A stretch of 5,113 nucleotides of DNA from positions 1-5,113 of the forward strand of contig JASHSH010000293.1 of assembly GCA_030040955.1 (NCBI GenBank). Direction: 5' to 3'. The translations under genes were made by a program, and so were the position numbers. The stretch is from Rhodospirillales bacterium (lineage in GTDB: Bacteria > Pseudomonadota > Alphaproteobacteria > Rhodospirillales > Magnetospirillaceae). Of this stretch, positions 1-5,113 are shown one piece after another. Position 1 is the first letter of the stretch. Every line of letters starts with the position of its first letter. A model generated the notes under the pieces. The model had not been told where the DNA came from. It worked only from the letters and a program-made list of their open reading frames with translations, and did not search any database.

Positions 1-63
1 TACACTTCCCGGGGCGGCCGCAAGACCTCGCCCGGAGGCTGGACCCATTTCGGTGGAACCCAA
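1..63 (+). other. Leader of the first gene, or its unseen 5' part
   Basis: No + strand frame has a stop codon between the window edge and the first gene, so no upstream + strand gene can end here. The frame of the acetyltransferase is open back to base 1, but it holds no ATG, GTG or TTG before 64. Read in that frame, the stretch would give a Gly-, Arg- and Ser-rich segment ending in GGWTHFGGTQ. It is therefore either the untranslated leader of the operon or coding sequence from a start beyond the window. A purine-rich GGTGGA at 52-57 lies 6 bases before the ATG at 64 and could be its ribosome binding site, which favours the leader reading. I see no convincing promoter hexamers. Confidence 0.4.
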
Positions 64-708
64 ATGCAGGCGCGCCCGACCGTCTTCCGCAACCCGAACG
101 ACCGCCCGACCCCGCGCGTGGCCGGCGCGATCGAGTCCGTCCACCCGGCGGCGGACGGCGCGCAGCCGCGGACTCCCCCGCTGCCATTGGTCGGCGCGCG
201 AGTCGGCCTCGGCCCTCTCGTTCCGGCCGATGCCAACGCGCTGTTCCGCTGGCTGAACGATCTCGAAGCCGCCCGCCTCGACCTGGCCTTCCGCCCGATG
301 GATTGGATGGCTTTCGGCAACTGGCTGCAATCGCTCGGCGCCGACCAGAGCAGGATTTTCTTCGCCGTCCGCCGCCTGCTGGCCGCCGATCTGATCGGCT
401 TCACCTTCCTGTCCCAGATCGACCCCGTGCACCGCTCGGCCGAACTCGGCATCCGCATCGGCGAGGCGGGAGAACGCGGCAAGGGCTTCGGCAAGGAGGC
501 GCTGCGGTTGATGGCCGGCTATGCCTGGAACGCGCGGAATTTGCACCGGCTCGCCCTGCGGGTTTACGGCGACAATCAGCGCGCCGTCCGCTGCTATGCC
601 GCCGCCGGATTCGCGGCCGAGGGCGTGCACAGGCACGCCGCCTTCGTGGACGGCGCATGGATGGATGTGCTCACCATGGCGGCGCTCAATCCGAGGGAGA
701 CCGCGTGA
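64..708 (+). CDS. GNAT family N-acetyltransferase (RimJ/RimL-like)
   Basis: Predicted cytoplasmic enzyme of 214 aa that moves an acetyl group from acetyl-CoA to an amine; the acceptor is unknown. The GNAT fold starts near residue 43 (VGARVGLGPL) and runs almost to the C-terminus. The CoA-binding loop is at about 133-145, with R138-G-K-G-F-G143 after the strand AELGIRI. The second signature is N171-xx-A174-xxx-Y178-xxx-G182-F183, typical of RimJ/RimL-type proteins, which acetylate protein N-termini, amino sugars or small amines. Residues 1-42 are Pro/Arg/Ala-rich and look disordered, longer than usual for the family. The start at 64 has a modest GGTGGA 6 bases upstream. An in-frame GTG at 118 would remove part of the extension, and a start upstream of the window cannot be excluded. 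The stop overlaps the next start in GTGA, so translation is probably coupled. Acetyltransferase identity is firm and the substrate is not. Confidence 0.86.
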   Translation: MQARPTVFRNPNDRPTPRVAGAIESVHPAADGAQPRTPPLPLVGARVGLGPLVPADANALFRWLNDLEAARLDLAFRPMDWMAFGNWLQSLGADQSRIFFAVRRLLAADLIGFTFLSQIDPVHRSAELGIRIGEAGERGKGFGKEALRLMAGYAWNARNLHRLALRVYGDNQRAVRCYAAAGFAAEGVHRHAAFVDGAWMDVLTMAALNPRETA

Positions 709-1916
709 ACGCCCCTTCGCCGGTCCAGGGACTTGCGCCGAGCATCGGACTCGGCGACCCGGTGCCGTGGCTTTCCGCCCAGACCATCAAGGGCGGGCGC
801 GTCGATCTGCATGTCGATGCCGGCCGGTACATCGTGCTGTGCTTCCTCGGCACGCCGAGCGGACGGCCCGATCTGGTCGATGCCAGGCTCGGCATGCTGC
901 TGCGCCACGCGCGCATGTTCCGCGAGGACCATACCGTCTGCTACGGCATCCTCGACCGCGCGCCGGCCGAGGGATCGCGGTACTGGCGGATCGGCCGCCC
1001 CGGCCTGGCCTTCCTCGCCGACTACGATCGCGCGCTTGCCCGCGCGCTCGACGCCGAGCTGGAACCCGCGACCATCGTGCTCGATCCGTTGCTGCGGCTG
1101 ATCGCGCGCATCCGTTTCGACCGGCCGGAAGGATGGTCCGAGCAGCTCGGCGAGGTGCTGCGGTCGCTGCCGCCGCCGGCCGAGCATGCCGGGATGCGCC
1201 TGCCCGCGCCGGCGCTGATCGTGCCGCGCGTGTTCGAGTTCGAGCTGTGCGACTTTCTGGTCGATGCGCACCGGCGGAGCGGAGGCTCGGATTCCGGCTT
1301 CATGCTCGATCTCGACGGCCAGTCGACCACGGTGATCGACCACGACCTCAAAAGCCGCACCGACTGCGTGGTGCGCGATCCCGTCCTGCTGCGCGCGCTG
1401 CGCGACCGGATCGCGCGCCGGCTGCTGCCGGCGATCAAGCTGGCCTTCAGCTTCGACGCCACCCGCATGGACCGGATCATCGTCGCGCAATACTCCGCGC
1501 AGCGCGGCGATCATTTCTTCCGCCACCGCGACAATGTGAACGCGAGCGCCGCGCACCGCCGGTTCGCGCTCACCCTGAACCTGAACGCCGAGCGCGCGAA
1601 CTATGACGGCGGCGAGCTAGTGTTCCCGGAATTCGGGCCGGATGCCTATCGCATTCCGACCGGCGCGGCGATCGTCTTCTCCTGCGGGCTGCTGCACGAG
1701 GTGACCCGGGTCACCCGCGGCGAGCGTTACGCCCTTCTCTCGTTCTTCTACGGCGAGGAGGATGCGCGCCGCCGGGTCGCTCAGCTCGGGCCGGACGGCG
1801 CGGCGATGGAGCCCTCGGTCGACGACCGCATCCTCGATCCGGCGCAGGAGCGCTCGGACGCGGCGCCGCCGGACCAGCGCGCAGATGCCGCCGGCCCCGA
1901 CCGAACCGTGGAGTGA
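705..1916 (+). CDS. Redoxin-like domain fused to 2OG-Fe(II) oxygenase (prolyl-4-hydroxylase type)
   Basis: A 403-aa, two-domain predicted oxygenase. Residues about 12-150 resemble the AhpC/TSA-peroxiredoxin fold (LGDPVPWLSAQTIKGG, then the strand GRYIVLCFLG), but the peroxidatic-cysteine loop reads GTPSGRPD, with no Cys. This domain is probably structural or binding rather than a peroxidase. Residues about 167-355 form a prolyl-4-hydroxylase-like double-stranded beta-helix. The iron ligands are H274 and D276 (FRHRDN) and H331 (LLHEVT); R341 (GERYALLSF) should bind 2-oxoglutarate, and YDGGELVF at 300-307 is the usual GGxL strand. It should hydroxylate or otherwise oxidise a side chain or small molecule, using O2 and 2-oxoglutarate. 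The GTG start at 705 overlaps the preceding stop and has GAGGGAGA at 692-699, a good ribosome binding site. The same frame stays open upstream, but that part is an antique-looking Arg/Pro-rich shadow of the acetyltransferase gene. From memory this fused architecture recurs in alphaproteobacteria; its substrate is unknown to me. Confidence 0.88.
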   Translation: MNAPSPVQGLAPSIGLGDPVPWLSAQTIKGGRVDLHVDAGRYIVLCFLGTPSGRPDLVDARLGMLLRHARMFREDHTVCYGILDRAPAEGSRYWRIGRPGLAFLADYDRALARALDAELEPATIVLDPLLRLIARIRFDRPEGWSEQLGEVLRSLPPPAEHAGMRLPAPALIVPRVFEFELCDFLVDAHRRSGGSDSGFMLDLDGQSTTVIDHDLKSRTDCVVRDPVLLRALRDRIARRLLPAIKLAFSFDATRMDRIIVAQYSAQRGDHFFRHRDNVNASAAHRRFALTLNLNAERANYDGGELVFPEFGPDAYRIPTGAAIVFSCGLLHEVTRVTRGERYALLSFFYGEEDARRRVAQLGPDGAAMEPSVDDRILDPAQERSDAAPPDQRADAAGPDRTVE

Positions 1917-2898
1917 TCCGCCGGCGAGCTGGGTTCCCATCCGCGCGGTCTGGACGCCGGGCGGCGCGGCGGTCCAGTGGCTCGATTTCGGAGCGGAGAA
2001 TTTCACCGCGCCCTTCTTTTCCCAGTCGGTGGCGGCCCGCCTCGGGCGCGCGCCGGAAGCCGGCCGTCACGGCACCGGACTCGACGCGCTGGTCCGGGCG
2101 GCCGAGCGAGGCGCGTCGCTCGCGCCCGCCGGATTCGTATTCCACATGTCGCGCTGCGGCTCGACCCTGGTCTCGCGCAAGCTGGCGGCAATGCCCGGCA
2201 ATCTCGTGCTCGCCGAGCCCGACCCGGTGAACGATGTCCTCGGACCGAGCTGGCAGCCGGCCGGCGAAATGCGCAGGCAGCAGGCTTTGACCCCGCTGCT
2301 CGCGGCGCTCGGGCGTCCGCGTACGGCCGGTCAGAGCCGATACTTCGTCAAATTCTCGAGCTGGAACGCCGCGCTCCTCTCGACCATTCTGGCGGGGCGC
2401 GAGTCGGTGCCCAAGCTCTTCGTCTATCGCGATCCCATCGAGGTGATGGTCTCGCTGCTGCACGAGCCGCCGGGCTGGCTGGGCGCGCGCAAGGACATCG
2501 CCTACGCCTGCCGCCTCAGCGGAGCGAATCCGGGCCAGTTGGCCGCCATGGACGGCGACGAATATGCCGCCTGCGTGCTGGCCCGCATGCTAACGCGAAC
2601 CGCCGAGCGCTTCGATCCGACCTGGCTGCTGGTCGACTATCGCGAACTGGCCCGTGCGACGGTATCCTCGATCCCGAAGCATTTCGGACTGACTCTTGGC
2701 GAAGAGGATATCGCCGCCATGCGGGCGCTCGACGGCGTTCATGTGAAGGATGCGAGCGGGACCCGGCCCTTCGTCGATGACAGCGCGGCAAAACGCGGCG
2801 CCGCGACCGAACGCGTGCGCCACTTGGTCGCGCGCTGGCTTGCCGAACCCTATGCGCGGCTCGAGGCGCTGCGCGCCGCGCAGCCGGCGGCGAATTGA
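1885..2898 (+). CDS. Sulfotransferase family protein
   Basis: A 337-aa predicted cytoplasmic sulfotransferase, which would transfer sulfate from PAPS to a hydroxyl or amine. The 5'-phosphosulfate loop is at 84-95: FVFHMSRCGSTL, with S89-R-C-G-S-T94 in place of the classical Walker-like loop. The 3'-phosphate motif is at 177-193, with R182 in YRDP and S190 in VMVSLLH at the expected spacing. An FVKFSSWNA segment at 154-162 and an N-terminal FGAENFTAPFFSQSV segment resemble, from memory, a proteobacterial sulfotransferase group of about this size. Only one start is plausible: the ATG at 1885, which overlaps the oxygenase gene by 32 bp. Sequence before it in this frame is Arg/Ser-rich shadow, and the next in-frame ATG falls inside the catalytic loop. 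The ribosome binding site is poor (GGA about 11 bases upstream), so coupling to the upstream gene is likely. A hydroxyl made by either neighbouring oxygenase is an attractive sulfation site, but this is inference. Confidence 0.85.
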   Translation: MPPAPTEPWSDPPASWVPIRAVWTPGGAAVQWLDFGAENFTAPFFSQSVAARLGRAPEAGRHGTGLDALVRAAERGASLAPAGFVFHMSRCGSTLVSRKLAAMPGNLVLAEPDPVNDVLGPSWQPAGEMRRQQALTPLLAALGRPRTAGQSRYFVKFSSWNAALLSTILAGRESVPKLFVYRDPIEVMVSLLHEPPGWLGARKDIAYACRLSGANPGQLAAMDGDEYAACVLARMLTRTAERFDPTWLLVDYRELARATVSSIPKHFGLTLGEEDIAAMRALDGVHVKDASGTRPFVDDSAAKRGAATERVRHLVARWLAEPYARLEALRAAQPAAN

Positions 2899-2913
2899 TT
2901 TCCACGCCGCGCG

Positions 2914-4140
2914 GTGCCCTCCGTGATCGAACTCGCCGACCTGCCCGACCTGCCGAAAATCGAGGACCCGGCACGCCTGATGGCGATGGCGCATCGCGGC
3001 CAAGCGCTCGACGACGTGATCGACGACCGCGCCGCGCGCCTCACCCGCAATCCATCGGATACGGCGGCGATGATGGACCTCGCGCTCGTGCTGCAATTCT
3101 ACGGCCGGCGCGACGAGGCGCTTGCCTTCCAGCGCCAGGCGCTGGCGCGCGCTCGCCTGTTCGCCGATACCGCGCCGGCGGAGCAAGGCATCCGGGTGCT
3201 GCTGTTCACCGCGCCCGGCGATCTCGCGGTGAACATGCCGATCGAACTGCTGCTGCGCGCGGGTTCGGCCCGGCTCGTCCGCCTGTACCTCAGGGCCGAT
3301 GGTGCGCTGCCCACGCGCGTTCCCGACCACGACGTCGCGGTGGTCGCGATCAGTGAATTCGATGCCACCCGCGACATATTGGATCGCCTCGCCGGGATCG
3401 CCGCCCGTTGGCCGCGCCCGGTGCTGAACGATCCCGCCCGCATCCGCGCGCTTGCCCGCGATACCCTGCCCGACTTGCTGCGCGGCATTCCCGGACTGCA
3501 CGTGCCGGAGACTTGGCGAATGAAGCGCGACGAGATCCCGCGCCGGGCGGCGGCGAGCGACGTGCCGGGCGGCGCCTTTCCGCTGATTTGCCGTCCCATC
3601 GACTCGCATGGCGGCAAGGGACTCGCCCGCCTCGCCAATCCGGGCGCGTTGGCCGCCCATGTGGCGGCTATCGACGCCGAGCATTTCTTCGTCGCGCCCC
3701 TCGTCGACTACCGTTCCACGGACGGGCTCTACCGCAAGTTTCGCATCGCCCTGATCGACGGCGAGCCGCATCTCTGCCACCTGGCGATTTCGGACCGCTG
3801 GATGGTCAGCTACATGGGTGCGGGCATGGATCGCGACGGTGCCAAGCGCGACGAGGAGGCGCGCGCGATGCGCGAGTTCGGCCACGGCTTCGGCGCGCGT
3901 CATGGCGGCGCCCTGCGCGCGCTGGCCGAGCGCATCGGGCTCGATTATGTCGTGCTCGATTGCGCCGAGACCAGGACGGGCGAACTGCTGCTGTTCGAGG
4001 CCGACAACGCGGCCGCCGTGCACGATCTCGATCCGCCCGAACTGTTCCCGTACAAGGGCCCCCACATGGCGCGGGTGTTCGACGCCTTCGCCGCCCTGCT
4101 CGGCAAGGTTGCGGCCCGGCCACCGCAACGCAATCCTTAG
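2914..4140 (+). CDS. TPR-containing ATP-grasp ligase-like protein
   Basis: A 408-aa protein with a helical N-terminus and a C-terminal ATP-grasp fold. Residues about 48-81 (DLALVLQFYGRRDEALAFQR and on) look like one TPR-type helix pair. A linker strand IRVLLFTAPGDLAVNMPIEL precedes a pre-ATP-grasp region. The nucleotide-binding core follows: R227-P with H232-G-G-K-G236 as the glycine/lysine loop, FFVAPLVDY at 258-266, a YRKFRIALIDG strand at 273-283 and, as probable Mg/ATP ligands, D349, E362 and N365 (LLLFEADNAA). ATP-grasp enzymes activate a carboxylate as acyl-phosphate and join it to an amine, hydroxyl or thiol; RimK, glutathione synthetase and graspetide ligases are relatives by fold. 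The first in-frame start after the preceding stop is the GTG at 2914, 15 bp downstream, with no visible Shine-Dalgarno. A GTG at 2923 or ATG at 2980 are alternatives, the latter cutting a plausible conserved N-terminus. The short gap suggests re-initiation after the sulfotransferase. The substrate is unknown. Confidence 0.8.
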   Translation: MPSVIELADLPDLPKIEDPARLMAMAHRGQALDDVIDDRAARLTRNPSDTAAMMDLALVLQFYGRRDEALAFQRQALARARLFADTAPAEQGIRVLLFTAPGDLAVNMPIELLLRAGSARLVRLYLRADGALPTRVPDHDVAVVAISEFDATRDILDRLAGIAARWPRPVLNDPARIRALARDTLPDLLRGIPGLHVPETWRMKRDEIPRRAAASDVPGGAFPLICRPIDSHGGKGLARLANPGALAAHVAAIDAEHFFVAPLVDYRSTDGLYRKFRIALIDGEPHLCHLAISDRWMVSYMGAGMDRDGAKRDEEARAMREFGHGFGARHGGALRALAERIGLDYVVLDCAETRTGELLLFEADNAAAVHDLDPPELFPYKGPHMARVFDAFAALLGKVAARPPQRNP

Positions 4141-4162
4141 GCCGCCGGCGCTTGTCGGCGGC
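4141..4162 (+). terminator. Strong intergenic hairpin, possible weak terminator or attenuator
   Basis: Directly after the TAG of the ATP-grasp gene, GCCGCCGGC (4141-4149) can pair with GTCGGCGGC (4154-4162). This gives 9 bp with one G-U pair and a GCTT loop. No T-run follows (the next bases are GCCCCGATT), so it is not a classical intrinsic terminator. It may instead mark a processing or stability element, or give partial termination before the last gene. The G+C richness of the region raises the chance of coincidental stems. Confidence 0.3.
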
Positions 4163-4179
4163 GCCCCGATTGCCGACAA
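4152..4179 (+). promoter_or_regulatory. Perfect 8-bp inverted repeat in the gap before the PhyH-like gene
   Basis: TTGTCGGC (4152-4159) and GCCGACAA (4172-4179) are perfect reverse complements separated by 12 bases. They could be an operator for a dimeric regulator or the arms of an RNA hairpin. The left arm is shared with the hairpin at 4141-4162, so the two RNA folds exclude each other. A smaller palindrome, GATTG-CCGA-CAATC (4168-4181), is nested at the right. I see no convincing -35/-10 pair nearby. Confidence 0.3.
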
Positions 4180-4186
4180 TCGACGC

Positions 4187-4209
4187 GGAAACGCCGACCG
4201 GGAAACGCC
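4187..4209 (+). repeat. Short direct repeat GGAAACGCC, two copies at 14-bp period
   Basis: GGAAACGCC occurs at 4187-4195 and again at 4201-4209, immediately upstream of the ATG at 4214. The second copy contributes to GGGAA (4200-4204), which lies 9 bases before that ATG and is the best ribosome-binding candidate for the PhyH-like gene. The repeat may be a small duplication or chance. Confidence 0.3.
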
Positions 4210-4213
4210 AAGC

Positions 4214-5113
4214 ATGCATACGGCCCGCGTAAAGGGAATGACGGTGCCCGACGGGCTGCTCGCGCCGATGCGCGATTCGGCCGCGCTGGTCGGGGATGCG
4301 GCGGCCCTGCGCGCGCGTCTTGCCGAGGACGGCTATCTGCTGCTGCGCGGCGTCCTCGACGCGGGGGCGGTCCACGAGGCGCGCGCCGAGGTGCTGGGCC
4401 GGCTCGAATCAGTGGGCGAGGTGATCCCCGGAACCGACGGTGTCTATTCGGGTCGTTCGCAACGCGCCGAACGCGAGCCCGATCTCGGCGCATTCTGGAA
4501 ATCGGTGAGCGAGGGGAAGCGATTCCGCTCGGTCTCGCACGGTCAGGCCATTGCCGATGTCGTCGCGGCGGTGGCGGGCGAGCCGGTGCGCGCGCAGGAC
4601 TATGTGTTCCTGCGCGTCGGCGTGCGCGGGCGCTCGACCGGGCTGCACTACGACTATCCCTTCTTCGCCCGCCTGCACGACCGCGTCTGGACCGTGTGGC
4701 TGCCGCTGGGCGACGTGCCGATCGAGCGCGGGCCGCTGGTGGTGGTGGAGAATTCGCATCGCTTCGACGATCTGATCGGCGAGATGCGGGGCTTCGACGT
4801 GGCGTTGCACAAGGAGCGCAAGGCCGATGTCGGCACGGACGCGATTGGTTTCGCCAGCCGCCGCGGCGCGCGCCTGCTTTCGGCCGATTTCCGCGCCGGC
4901 GATCTCGCCCTGTTCGGCATGTATACGCTGCATGGCAGCCTCGATCATGACGAGGAATCGGGCCGGGTGCGGATATCTTGCGATGTGCGCTGGCAGGCGG
5001 CGGCGCTCCCCATCGACGAGCGGTATTTTGGGCCGGACCCGCGCGGCACGACCGGCGTCGGCTATGGCGAATTGAACGGCGCCAAGCCGCTCGACCAGCC
5101 CTGGCACGTGCGC
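4214..5113 (+). CDS. Phytanoyl-CoA dioxygenase (PhyH) family 2OG-Fe(II) oxygenase, 3' end outside window
   Basis: 300 codons are visible, with no stop before the window edge. The protein begins MHTARVKGMTVPDG and has the family's early segment LRARLAEDGYLLLRGVLD at about 32-49. The iron site is H145 and D147 (GLHYDYPFF) with distal H240 (YTLHGSLDH). R251 or R253 (GRVRISCDVRW) should bind 2-oxoglutarate. A WTVWLPLGDVPIERGPLVVV core lies between them. The last visible residues, GTTGVGYGELNGAKPLDQPWHVR, are characteristic of the C-terminal part of one PhyH subgroup (my recollection), so little is likely missing. The expected role is 2-oxoglutarate-dependent hydroxylation of a small molecule; despite the family name there is no reason to expect phytanoyl-CoA as substrate. 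The ATG at 4214 is preferred: GGGAA sits 9 bases upstream, whereas for the in-frame ATG at 4238 the AAAGGGA abuts the codon. It lies 73 bp after the ATP-grasp gene on the same strand. Confidence 0.87.
   Translation, partial: MHTARVKGMTVPDGLLAPMRDSAALVGDAAALRARLAEDGYLLLRGVLDAGAVHEARAEVLGRLESVGEVIPGTDGVYSGRSQRAEREPDLGAFWKSVSEGKRFRSVSHGQAIADVVAAVAGEPVRAQDYVFLRVGVRGRSTGLHYDYPFFARLHDRVWTVWLPLGDVPIERGPLVVVENSHRFDDLIGEMRGFDVALHKERKADVGTDAIGFASRRGARLLSADFRAGDLALFGMYTLHGSLDHDEESGRVRISCDVRWQAAALPIDERYFGPDPRGTTGVGYGELNGAKPLDQPWHVR

Noticed and set aside
53..256. Small Arg/Ser-rich open frame that might be a precursor peptide
   Set aside because: It overlaps the acetyltransferase in another frame and its composition is that of a frame-shifted G+C-rich gene. 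There is no leader/core organisation or independent ribosome binding site.
303..704. Upstream extension of the oxygenase reading frame
   Set aside because: The residues are Arg/Pro/Gly-rich shadow of the acetyltransferase gene. The GTG at 705 has a good ribosome binding site and starts a protein with the expected redoxin-like N-terminus.
594..1556. Antisense open frame of about 320 codons opposite the redoxin-oxygenase gene
   Set aside because: No domain or motif is recognisable and its composition is typical of a complementary-strand shadow; the + strand gene holds the complete HxD...H...R site.
1762..1884. Earlier start for the sulfotransferase gene
   Set aside because: This stretch encodes an Arg/Ser-rich run that is a shadow of the oxygenase C-terminus and does not resemble the family N-terminus.
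4170..4213. Promoter for the PhyH-like gene in the 73-base gap
   Set aside because: TTGCCG at 4170-4175 is a weak -35 candidate, and nothing resembling a -10 element lies at suitable spacing.
2590..4215. Long antisense open frame of about 541 codons opposite the sulfotransferase end and ATP-grasp gene
   Set aside because: It mirrors the + strand gene in a G+C-rich codon pattern that suppresses stops. Its translation shows no recognisable domain, whereas the + strand has a full ATP-grasp motif set.
1..5113. Mobile elements, CRISPR arrays, tRNA or rRNA genes
   Set aside because: I saw no transposase motifs, regularly spaced repeats, or tRNA/rRNA-like sequence on either strand; composition is uniform across the window.

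Overview
The window is a compact block of G+C-rich DNA (by eye about two-thirds or more G+C, codon third positions almost all G or C). All recognised genes lie on the + strand. Codon use, tight packing and the protein families point to an alphaproteobacterium. From memory, the closest relatives of these families are in Sphingomonadales, Caulobacterales and Rhizobiales. That assignment is inference; there is no rRNA or other marker gene here.

Layout: positions 1-63 are a leader, or possibly the upstream part of the first gene. Gene 1 (64-708) is a GNAT acetyltransferase of RimJ/RimL type. Gene 2 (705-1916) fuses a redoxin-like domain without a recognisable peroxidatic cysteine to a prolyl-4-hydroxylase-type 2-oxoglutarate/Fe(II) dioxygenase. 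Gene 3 (1885-2898) is a PAPS-dependent sulfotransferase-family protein. Gene 4 (2914-4140) is a TPR plus ATP-grasp ligase. A 73-base gap with overlapping inverted repeats follows. Gene 5 (4214 to beyond the window) is a phytanoyl-CoA-dioxygenase-family enzyme, a second and unrelated 2OG/Fe(II) oxygenase. Genes 1-4 overlap or nearly touch (4-bp overlap, 32-bp overlap, 15-bp gap) and are almost certainly one transcript. Gene 5 may belong to it or be partly uncoupled by the hairpin-forming gap.

Together the genes encode an acetyl transferase, two hydroxylases, a sulfotransferase and an amide- or ester-forming ligase. This is a complete-looking set of group-transfer and tailoring enzymes with no visible scaffold enzyme (no NRPS, PKS or terpene synthase), no transporter and no precursor peptide. 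The most economical reading is an uncharacterised pathway that decorates and ligates a small molecule, peptide or protein side chain whose source is encoded outside the window. Each family is recognisable from conserved motifs. The combination and its substrate are what is unknown.
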